This document shows, one piece after another, positions 6,995 to 13,160 of a DNA stretch of 19,918 bases. How positions within the stretch are numbered: position 1 is the first letter of the stretch; each line of letters starts with the position of its first letter. The notes beneath the pieces are model-generated. The model worked only from the letters and a program-made list of their open reading frames with translations, was not told where the DNA came from and made no database searches. This DNA comes from Actinomycetes bacterium (lineage in GTDB: Bacteria; Actinomycetota; Actinomycetes; Actinomycetales; Actinomycetaceae): positions 1 to 19,918 of the forward strand of contig JAEWEQ010000090.1 in NCBI GenBank assembly GCA_023389315.1. Direction: 5' to 3'. The translations under genes and the position numbers were made by a program.

Positions 6995-7047
6995 AGATGA
7001 TGGTGCCAAGGCCCGCAGCTGCCGAACCGAACGAAAGGGGGTCAGCT

Positions 7048-9267
7048 TTGGCCACGTCCTCGTCCATTCCCGACTTCGACCCCCGTGCCGCCAACTTCGA
7101 CCCGCAGGACCTGCTGGAACAACTCGACCCCGAACAGCGGCAGGTGGCTCGCCAGCTTATGGGCCCGCTGGTGGTGCGCGCCGGAGCAGGCACCGGTAAG
7201 ACCCGCGCCATCACTTACCGCATCGCTTACGGAGTTCATTCGGGAGCTTACGACCCGTCCTCGGTGCTGGCTTTGACCTACACGACGCGGGCAGCGGCGG
7301 AAATGGTGCAACGTCTCCACCTGCTGCACGCTAACGGGGTGCAGGCCCGCACTTTCCACTCCGCCGCACTGCGCCAGCTACGGTACTTCTGGCCCGACAC
7401 GGTGGGCGGGCAACTGCCGCGTCTGATGGAGCAAAAAGCTTCCATGGTGCGTACCGCGGCGCAACGTTTGGGGGTGCTGGGCGACGTGCGGCGCTCGCGG
7501 GAATTGGTGCGTGATTTGGCGGCGGAAGTGGAATGGGCGAAGGTGTCCTTGTTGGACGGGGAAGCTTATTTGACCGCTGCCCCGGTGGCCGACCGCACGC
7601 CCGTTGGGGACCTTAGTTTCAACCAGGTGGCGGACCTGATTTCCGTTTACGAGGACGTCAAAGACGAAGCGCACTGCATTGACTTCGAAGACGTTTTGAT
7701 TTTGATGGCGGCGTTGTTGCGTGAGCGCGAGGACGTGGCGCGGGCGGTGCGCAGCCAGTACCGGCATTTCGTGGTCGATGAGTTCCAAGACGTTTCCGCT
7801 TTGCAGTTCGAACTACTGAGCCAGTGGCTGGGGGAGCGTCACGAGGTTTGCGTGGTGGGGGACGTGGCGCAAACCATTTACAGTTTCGCGGGTGCGGATG
7901 CCACCTATTTGACGAAGTTCCACCGCGCCCACCCCGGGGCGCGGGAGATCGAACTGAACCGCGACTATCGTTCCACTCCGCAGATCGTGTCGGTCGCTAA
8001 CCACGCTTTGATGCAGCGTCCCCGCCCGGGCCAAGCCCCGGTACTGCCGCCGGGCGCGGTGCATTTGGTGTCCCAGCGCGAATCCGGCCCAGCGGTACAG
8101 TTCGCCGCTTACGCGGATGACGCGGCGGAGGTGGCGGCAGTGGTGGCGCAGGTAAAACAGTTACTCGCCGCCGGTGGTCGGGCGCGGGAGATCGCGATTT
8201 TGGTGCGCACTAACGCGCAGACGGAACCGTTTGAGACGGCGTTGCGAGAAGCTTCCATCGCGGTGGCGGTGCAGGGGCAAAAGCCGTTCTTCCAGCGCGA
8301 GGACGTGCTCGTTGCGATACGGACACTGCGGTTGGCAACGCGCTTGCGCGGCACAAATAATGCGGCTGGAGGTGGCTCGGCTGGTGGTGGCCAGGCCAGC
8401 GCTCCCGCGTCCACCGCCCCCGCCGCCAGCGATGGCCAGGTCAACGCTCCCGCGTCGACCGCCCCTGCCACCAGTGACGGTCAGGCCAGCGGCGATCCGG
8501 CACAAGTGTTGGAACTAATCGAGGACATGCTCGCTGGCCTGGGATGGTCGCAGCAACCCCCGTCCGGCCCCGGCGGGATGCGGGAGAAGTGGGAAGCCTT
8601 GGACGTGTTGGTTAAGTTGGCACGCCAACAGCAACCAGCCTCGCTAACGGCTTTCATTGAGAACCTGGATCGCCGCGCCGCCATCGGTGCCCAACCCCGG
8701 GAAGAAGCCGTCACCGTGGCTTCCCTTCACTCAGCTAAAGGCCTGGAGTGGGACAGTGTTTTCTTGGCGGGAGTCAGCGAAGGATTGCTGCCCATTTCCT
8801 ACGCGAAGACCCCGGCGATGGTGGATGAAGAACGCCGCCTACTTTATGTTGGGATCACTCGTGCCCGCACTCGCCTGTGGATTTCGTACGCGAAAGCGCG
8901 CACGGGGGGACGCTCACGCGGGCGGGAGATGTCGCGTTTCCTGGCCCCGCTTTGGCCTGATTCGCACGAGGACGGGTCGGCGCACCGTGGATTCGGATCG
9001 CGCCTTAAGCAGCGGGCTGCGGTGGCCGAGAACTTCGATTCCGATACCACCGAACTGTGGGAGGCGTTGAAGCGTTGGCGCACCCAGGTTGCGCGGGAGC
9101 GTCAGGTGCGTGCTTACATGGTTTTCACCGACCAGGTGCTGGCCAATATTGCCCACGCCCGGCCCGCCACGTTCGTGCAGCTCCGACAAGTGAACGGGGT
9201 GGGGGAGATGAAGCTAAGCCAGTACGGTAAGGACGTCCTCGCGGTGGTCGCCAAGCACCAGTCCTAG
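7048..9267 (+). CDS. uvrD2: UvrD2-type superfamily 1 DNA helicase with HRDC-like C-terminus
   Basis: An ATP-dependent 3'-5' DNA helicase of the actinobacterial UvrD2 type. Numbered from the TTG at 7048 (739 residues): Walker A AGAGTGKT 45-52, Walker B DEFQD 244-248, motif III GDVAQTIYSFAG 271-282, motif IV LNRDYRST 303-310, motif V TVASLHSAKGLEWD 556-569, motif VI EERRLLYVGITRAR 594-607. The C-terminal 65 residues (WRTQVARERQVRAYMVFTDQ... onward) look like an HRDC domain. The Cys4 linker of M. tuberculosis UvrD2 between helicase core and HRDC is absent. A Gly/Ala/Ser/Pro-rich insert with a 15-residue repeat occupies about 434-483. The TTG start is chosen for its strong AAAGGGGG site; ATG at 7000 (leaderless) or 6997 is possible and adds 16-17 residues. 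Its stop lies in the first unit of a tandem repeat array. Confidence 0.93.
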   Translation: MATSSSIPDFDPRAANFDPQDLLEQLDPEQRQVARQLMGPLVVRAGAGTGKTRAITYRIAYGVHSGAYDPSSVLALTYTTRAAAEMVQRLHLLHANGVQARTFHSAALRQLRYFWPDTVGGQLPRLMEQKASMVRTAAQRLGVLGDVRRSRELVRDLAAEVEWAKVSLLDGEAYLTAAPVADRTPVGDLSFNQVADLISVYEDVKDEAHCIDFEDVLILMAALLREREDVARAVRSQYRHFVVDEFQDVSALQFELLSQWLGERHEVCVVGDVAQTIYSFAGADATYLTKFHRAHPGAREIELNRDYRSTPQIVSVANHALMQRPRPGQAPVLPPGAVHLVSQRESGPAVQFAAYADDAAEVAAVVAQVKQLLAAGGRAREIAILVRTNAQTEPFETALREASIAVAVQGQKPFFQREDVLVAIRTLRLATRLRGTNNAAGGGSAGGGQASAPASTAPAASDGQVNAPASTAPATSDGQASGDPAQVLELIEDMLAGLGWSQQPPSGPGGMREKWEALDVLVKLARQQQPASLTAFIENLDRRAAIGAQPREEAVTVASLHSAKGLEWDSVFLAGVSEGLLPISYAKTPAMVDEERRLLYVGITRARTRLWISYAKARTGGRSRGREMSRFLAPLWPDSHEDGSAHRGFGSRLKQRAAVAENFDSDTTELWEALKRWRTQVARERQVRAYMVFTDQVLANIAHARPATFVQLRQVNGVGEMKLSQYGKDVLAVVAKHQS
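8389..8493 (+). repeat. In-frame 45-bp repeats encoding a low-complexity insert in uvrD2
   Basis: Units encode GQASAPASTAPAASD, GQVNAPASTAPATSD and a partial GQASGDPA, preceded by a GGGSAGGG run. The 45-bp period equals 15 codons. The DNA copies are diverged but clearly related. The insert sits between helicase motifs IV and V, in the 2A/2B subdomain region. Confidence 0.85.
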
Positions 9268-9351
9268 CGTTCCAGTCCCCACCTAAGCGTGCAAACACCA
9301 GCCTTATCGCTCCGGTGCCAGCCTTAGCATTCAAGCACCAGTCCTAGCGTT
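9252..9351. repeat. Five 20-bp tandem repeats joining the uvrD2 and tetR 3' ends
   Basis: Five contiguous units of exactly 20 bp run from 9252, 9272, 9292, 9312 and 9332. Units 1 and 5 are identical (CAAGCACCAGTCCTAGCGTT); units 2-4 are diverged but keep the CACC..CNTA.CG core. Unit 1 contains the last codons and stop of uvrD2. Unit 5 contains, on the other strand, the last six codons (from Leu-Asn-Ala-Arg) and stop of the TetR-type gene. There are no spacers between units, so this is not a CRISPR array. Confidence 0.92.
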
Positions 9352-9876
9352 GAGGGGGTGAGAAGCAGCTAGCCTTTGCAACGCTTGCTTCACCCCACGA
9401 TCGAGAATGAACCGCAACTCGTCGGCGAGTTTTTGCGGATCCTCTTCCATGCCGGTGGCCAGCCAGTGGAGGAAGTGTCCCAGCACGCTGAGGGTGAAGT
9501 GATCCACCACGAAACGTCGGTCGGTGGAGCGCAGTTGCGGCATCTGGGCCCCAACCTCGCTAACAATGGCTTCCATCATGCGGCGGAAAGCGTCGTAGAA
9601 GAACTGTTCGAATTCAACCAGGCGTAGGGAGCGGATAACCGCGTAGGTCTGGTCGTGGTTTTCCTGCAGATAGGTGAGTAGTGCGGCGAACCCCTGTGAC
9701 CATTGCGCCAGGTTAGCGTGGGCGAAAATGTGGTTGGCGACTTCCTGCTGGAAAGTCCACAGCGCCAGGTCCGCTACGTGCGCGTTCACCATGGCGGTCC
9801 CCAGCTTCGCCACTAGCTCGCGTTTCGCGGTGGAGTCCTCCCACAATGAGGTCGCCCTGTTCACGGTGTCCTTCAT
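9331..9876 (-). pseudogene. TetR-family regulator lacking a recognisable DNA-binding domain
   Basis: The 181-residue frame matches the ligand-binding half of TetR regulators of the DhaS-like (TetR_C_8) type. Diagnostic parts are ALWTFQQEV (39-47), where other members have the end of the DNA-binding domain (YDLL.WIF), then FAALLTYLQENHDQTYAVIRSL, a long FEQFFYDAFRRMMEAIVSEV helix, and FTLSVLGHFLHWLATGMEEDP near the C-terminus. The helix-turn-helix expected before ALWTF is not there: only about 38 residues precede it, without the T-V-DI...G-S..TFY.HF pattern. A helix resembling HTH helix 1 (AKRELVAKLGTAM, 17-29) may survive, suggesting loss of helices 2-3. The first residues overlap the plus-strand remnant at 9830-10084. 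No ribosome site is seen at the ATG. It may be a decayed gene or a DNA-binding-deficient protein. Its last residues come from a repeat unit. Confidence 0.6.
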
Positions 9877-10084
9877 CGCCCTCGCTGCGAACGTGGCGGT
9901 AGCGGTTTACCAGGTTAAGACCATCCGTGCCCGCAAGCTCAACCCGCTGCGCGATGAGCTCTACACCCACCTGCCGCAATACCAGCAGGTTGTGGAAGAA
10001 AGCGGCGGCCGCCCGGTGACCGAAGAACGCCCGGTGACCGAAGAACGCCCGGTGGCTGAAGAACGGCTAGTTGCCGCGCACTAA
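9830..10084 (+). pseudogene. C-terminal remnant of a membrane protein
   Basis: From the GTG at 9830 the frame encodes 84 residues: a hydrophobic segment EVALFTVSFIALAANVAVAVYQ (about 6-27), a basic stretch KTIRARK typical of the cytoplasmic side, a short tail, then RPVTEE repeats and the stop. It reads like the last transmembrane helix and cytosolic tail of a larger transporter-like protein whose upstream part is gone. No ribosome site precedes the GTG, and the frame farther upstream is simply antisense to the TetR-type gene. The family is not certain. TetR_C_8 regulators often neighbour YhgE/Pip-type membrane proteins, whose C-termini have the same layout, but this is inference from context. 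Confidence 0.45.
10010..10063 (+). repeat. Three 18-bp tandem repeats encoding RPVTEE
   Basis: Units at 10010-10027, 10028-10045 and 10046-10063; the first two are identical and the third changes two bases (RPVAEE). The 18-bp period keeps the reading frame of the membrane-protein remnant. Bases 10085-10203 beyond it hold no gene; a 6-bp CGCCCG/CGGGCG stem without a T-run is the only structure seen. Confidence 0.85.
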
Positions 10085-10203
10085 CCAGAGACACTGGATA
10101 CCGGCCGCGGCTTAACCTTTCTGCTGCGAGCTGCCGCCCGCGCCACTAACGGGCGCGCGACGCCTCGTCGCTACTGCCCGTGCTGGCTACCACCAGTATT
10201 TCG

Positions 10204-11166
10204 CTAACTGCCCTCACCGTCCTCGTCAGATGTTGGCGTCAGATGGTGGGGGCAGTGCGCATGTTGCGACCACTGGAACCGCTCCACCAGCAGGTCCGCA
10301 TCCAAGTACCGCGCTTCCCCGCTGACCCAGCCACGTCGGTCCGCCTCGTCCGCCACCGCCCGGGCCGTGTGCATCGCCGCCAAGTCGGACAGATCGGCGG
10401 TGAGGGCAGGGAAGTCCTGGGAGCGGGCTTGCGCCGCCACCAGCGGCGAGGAACGATCCAGGTCGCGCTCATGGAAGTCCAAACAATGCGCACACGGCCC
10501 GCTGTGGACCCGCACGAACGGGCCGACCTGCACTTCGGTGTCCCCGATGACCACCAGCAAGTGGTCGATACCTTCGCGGTACATTCCCACCAGCTGCGCA
10601 CTGCCAGCGTGGTGGGGGAAGATAGCGACCACGTGGGTGGGAGATTTCAGCTTCGTCAGGCGCCCATCAATGTGCGTGTGGACTTGCGTCGCCACCGCCG
10701 GTGGGTAGTCGGTGCCGAGGTATTCCAGCCCTACGTCGGTAAACCCGTAGTTGAACAGATGGGAAACAACCGCCTGCAGGTAGGGGCGCATTTTGATCAG
10801 TTGGAAAGTGTCATCGCAGGGAAATACCCGCAGTTGCACGCGCATCCGGCGGCGCCTTCCCAGGGCCTGGCAGTCACCGTCGCGGCGCACCAGGCGACGT
10901 TCCTCATCGGAACTGGGTAGGGACTCACTGGTGTCCAACGCGCCCGCCTCGGTGAGGACGCCTTCCAGGGCTTCCCATTCGCGCGGGTGTATGATTTCGG
11001 CGCTACGCACGCGCACGAATGCAGGCGGATAACGGTAGTTCAACAGGTCAAGTACTTGTTTTTGTCCGTCACTGAGCCCGCGCAGTTCCACCGCGTGTTG
11101 CCCGCACCCCAGTTGCCGAGAATCTTCAATCCGTTGAAATACGCTTATCCCGTCACGCAGCCGCAT
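10204..11166 (-). CDS. Cyclodehydratase-like (TOMM-type, E1-like) protein, Rv3196-like
   Basis: A 320-residue protein resembling the E1-like, peptide-clasp/zinc family annotated as bacteriocin cyclodehydratase or TOMM leader-binding protein. The best evidence is GPFVRVHSGPCAHCLDFHERDLDR (about 216-238), matching the family's GPC..CLDLHR.DRD block with C225 and C228 as zinc ligands. A second half-site HAHCPHH (302-308, C305) lies near the C-terminus. The N-terminal half is variable, with YRYPPAF and many basic residues. No YcaO enzyme or precursor peptide lies in the window, so a natural-product role is not supported; in actinobacteria this gene travels with the zincin and uvrD2 genes. GGGAGG lies 6 bases before the ATG, and a TAAACT box (11206-11211, minus) could give a short leader. 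Function unknown. Confidence 0.72.
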   Translation of the reverse strand: MRLRDGISVFQRIEDSRQLGCGQHAVELRGLSDGQKQVLDLLNYRYPPAFVRVRSAEIIHPREWEALEGVLTEAGALDTSESLPSSDEERRLVRRDGDCQALGRRRRMRVQLRVFPCDDTFQLIKMRPYLQAVVSHLFNYGFTDVGLEYLGTDYPPAVATQVHTHIDGRLTKLKSPTHVVAIFPHHAGSAQLVGMYREGIDHLLVVIGDTEVQVGPFVRVHSGPCAHCLDFHERDLDRSSPLVAAQARSQDFPALTADLSDLAAMHTARAVADEADRRGWVSGEARYLDADLLVERFQWSQHAHCPHHLTPTSDEDGEGS

Positions 11167-11205
11167 CCTTAACCTCCCACGTTGTGGCGTTAAGGAAAGC
11201 GTGCC

Positions 11206-11211
11206 AGTTTA
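11206..11211 (-). promoter_or_regulatory. Possible -10 box for the E1-like gene
   Basis: Minus-strand TAAACT lies 39 bases before the ATG, predicting a leader of about 33 bases that includes the GGGAGG ribosome site. The gene could instead be read through from the upstream zincin gene, 139 bases away. This is weak evidence by motif alone. Confidence 0.3.
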
Positions 11212-11242
11212 GCCACCCATGCGCGAGGACGTTCCCCGCAGC

Positions 11243-11251
11243 TGTGGATAA
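11243..11251 (-). promoter_or_regulatory. Single perfect DnaA box
   Basis: TGTGGATAA on the plus strand is TTATCCACA on the minus strand, the consensus DnaA box. It lies in the 139-base gap between the zincin and E1-like genes. It is alone, so it is not an origin; it may be regulatory or chance. Confidence 0.35.
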
Positions 11252-11305
11252 CCGCGCCCGGTTGGTCAGCGCGGCGAGTCAGAGTCGAGGGCAGCGCGGG
11301 GTAGG

Positions 11306-12856
11306 TTAGCGCCCCGGGTCAGGATCGCTGCCGGCGCCAGGGCCGTCCTCGTCAGTAACGCCCCCGTCGCCTTGATCGTCCCCGCCATTGTCCGCGTCAC
11401 CGTCACCACCGGATTCCCGGCGCTTGGCGTCGCCCTCGGAATCTTGCTCGGGGGTCAATCCCTCAGCCCACCCCAGGGTGCCGTCGATCAACTGCTCCAA
11501 GGCGGCGTCAATATCGGCGTCCGCATCCGCCGCCTCAGCTTTGCGCTGGTAGTAGCCTTCCGGGTCTTGCAGGTCGGCGAGGGAGGGAACCATGTCGGGG
11601 TGGTGCCACAGGCTGTCACGCCCTGCGATCCCCTCACGATCGGTGATCGCCTGCCACAGTTGCCCCGCGGCGCGCGCATGCTGGGGCCGAGTGTTCAGGC
11701 CGATCAGGCGCGCCAACATTTGCTCCGTGGGCCCACCATCTAGGCGCCGGCGGCGCATGGTTTCCACCAGCGCATCCAGGTGCGGCAGGAACGGGCGGCC
11801 CGCGCTCGCGGTCACCACTTCCACCCAGCCTTCAATCAGGGCCAGTAGCGTCTCAAGCCGGGCCAGGGCGCGGGTTTGTTCCTCATTGGGGGAGGGCGTA
11901 AACACCGCTGACAGGGTGGCGGCATCCAGGGATTGCGGGTCCGACATGTCGATTTCGGAAGCCACTTCGCGCATCGCGTCAGTGTCAATGTGGATGTATT
12001 CGCCGTAGGAGGCGACCGCAGTCACCAGCGCGTCGCGCAGCCACGGCACCGAGGCGAACAGACGCGCGTGGGCGCATTCGCGCAACGCCAGGAAGTGCAC
12101 GACCTCGTCATGGGGCAGGTCAATGTCGCGGCAGAAGTCTTCAACGTTGGTGGCCACCAGAGCGGTGGTGCCATTTTCGCCCAGCGCCACGCCCCCGTCG
12201 GTGGAGGACAGGGCTTTGGAGGACATTTGGAACAGAATTTGCCCGACCTGGTGGCCGAAAATGGTGGCCGCCATTTTCTCCATCATGGGGCCAACTGCCC
12301 CCACGATCCCGGCGGCGGAGCCGAACATTCCCGCAGCCTCCCCAAAGTCGGGCGCGTCGGTGCCCTCCAGCATCCCCAGTTGTTCACCCATGGCGTCCGA
12401 CAGGGCGCGCGAGGCGTTGCGCGCCACCGGCTCCACCAGGGTTTTCCAACTTTCCAAAGTGTGTTCCACCCAGTCGCGTCGGCTCCATGCCTGCCGGGTG
12501 CTCTGCCCGGGGGTGAATTCCGTTACCGGGTCGAGCCACAGGTCTGCGACTTGCAGGGATTGGCGTTGGCTTTGCCCCACGTCGTGGCTGACCGCACGAT
12601 CGCGTTCCAACTGGAGTTGGTGGAGGGTGAATTCGCGGGCGATGGGCCAGTTCACCGGACCGTCGGAGGCGTTCATGAGGGTTTGCATTTGCTGCATCAT
12701 GGCTTGCATTTGCAGTGGATTAGTGGGCAGCACCGAGGAGTCAATGTCGTCGGGGTCGATGCCGTGAGCGCGCAGCGCGGCAATCAGGTCGTCGGCCGCC
12801 GGTCCCAGCAGGCCGCGTAGGAGTTCTTCCCAGCCGGGGTTGTCGTTGTCTGCCAT
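11306..12856 (-). CDS. Zincin-like metalloprotease family protein (DUF2342, Rv3195-like)
   Basis: A 516-residue member of the actinobacterial Zincin_2/DUF2342 family, often annotated zinc-dependent metalloprotease or F420-associated protein; substrate unknown. The core has FLALRECAHARLFASVPWLRDA (255-276), where R-E260-C-A-H263 stands where a classical zincin has HEXXH; this RE.AH form is usual for the family. EGWVEVVTA (342-350) supplies a second conserved acidic cluster. The N-terminal third has a Met/Gln-rich stretch LQMQAMMQQMQTLMN (48-62). A small-residue segment AAGIVGAVGPMMEKMAATIFGHQVG (181-205) is family-conserved. The last 45 residues are an Asp/Gly/Glu-rich disordered tail. No signal peptide is seen. 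The ATG lies 6 bases after a TAAAGT box, with no Shine-Dalgarno. It is divergent from the PDZ-Lon gene, as in M. tuberculosis. Confidence 0.85.
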   Translation of the reverse strand: MADNDNPGWEELLRGLLGPAADDLIAALRAHGIDPDDIDSSVLPTNPLQMQAMMQQMQTLMNASDGPVNWPIAREFTLHQLQLERDRAVSHDVGQSQRQSLQVADLWLDPVTEFTPGQSTRQAWSRRDWVEHTLESWKTLVEPVARNASRALSDAMGEQLGMLEGTDAPDFGEAAGMFGSAAGIVGAVGPMMEKMAATIFGHQVGQILFQMSSKALSSTDGGVALGENGTTALVATNVEDFCRDIDLPHDEVVHFLALRECAHARLFASVPWLRDALVTAVASYGEYIHIDTDAMREVASEIDMSDPQSLDAATLSAVFTPSPNEEQTRALARLETLLALIEGWVEVVTASAGRPFLPHLDALVETMRRRRLDGGPTEQMLARLIGLNTRPQHARAAGQLWQAITDREGIAGRDSLWHHPDMVPSLADLQDPEGYYQRKAEAADADADIDAALEQLIDGTLGWAEGLTPEQDSEGDAKRRESGGDGDADNGGDDQGDGGVTDEDGPGAGSDPDPGR

Positions 12857-12862
12857 GTTCTA

Positions 12863-12868
12863 ACTTTA
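12863..12868 (-). promoter_or_regulatory. Predicted -10 box of a leaderless zincin transcript
   Basis: Minus-strand TAAAGT (TANNNT) is followed by exactly six bases and the ATG at 12856. This is the same geometry seen at pncB, clpS and rph. Confidence 0.5.
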
Positions 12869-13148
12869 ACCGCTCCCCGCGCCGGCTGCCCGCTTGGTTC
12901 GCCCCGAGCGTACCAGGCGGGTTGGTTATTTCATTGGCGAGGACGGTGGGGCACTTTTCGTCTAAGGCGGGCGGCGCGTGTGGGGGGATATCGCTTGGTA
13001 TTGGTGGGTTTGCCCCGGCGTGGCTTTGTGGGGCTGCCCGGGTGGATTGGGAGTTTACCCCGAGTGGGTTGGGGCGTGAACCAGGTGCCTTGGGAGCTCG
13101 CCCTCAGGTGCCCGGTGCGTTGGTGTGTGAAAATTCGGCGCGGTAGTG
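12869..13148. other. G/T-rich divergent intergenic region
   Basis: About 280 bases between the zincin gene (minus) and the PDZ-Lon gene (plus). The plus strand is strongly G and T rich with many G-runs of 3-6, very unlike the coding regions around it. A short frame (12922-13146) runs through it from a TTG but has no ribosome site, and its composition simply follows the G/T bias, so it is not called. Apart from the promoters at its ends no clear site was found. Confidence 0.6.
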
Positions 13149-13154
13149 GACAAT
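13149..13154 (+). promoter_or_regulatory. Possible -10 box of a leaderless PDZ-Lon transcript
   Basis: GACAAT is followed by exactly six bases and the GTG at 13161. It lacks the leading T of TANNNT, so it is weaker than the others, but the spacing repeats the pattern of the window and favours 13161 over the in-frame GTG at 13146. Confidence 0.35.
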
Positions 13155-13160
13155 GGCAGG

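Noticed and set aside
9252..9351. CRISPR array
   Set aside because: Units are contiguous 20-mers without spacers, degenerate in the middle, and no cas gene is present.
9674..9829. Upstream extension of the membrane-protein remnant frame
   Set aside because: This part is antisense to the TetR-type gene and rich in Cys/Ser/Ala without membrane character; the protein-like sequence starts only around 9845.
10085..10203. Intrinsic terminator or small RNA after the membrane-protein remnant
   Set aside because: Only a 6-bp GC stem (CGCCCG/CGGGCG) without a T-run was found; too weak to call.
10180..10920. Plus-strand frame opposite the E1-like gene
   Set aside because: Shadow of the minus-strand gene, which has conserved zinc motifs and a good ribosome site.
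11933..12820. Long plus-strand open frames opposite the zincin gene (also 12123-12767)
   Set aside because: High GC at third codon positions keeps antisense frames open; the translated sequences are His/Arg/Gly-rich nonsense.
12922..13146. 74-codon plus-strand frame before the PDZ-Lon gene
   Set aside because: TTG start without ribosome site, composition follows the G/T bias, no recognisable family.
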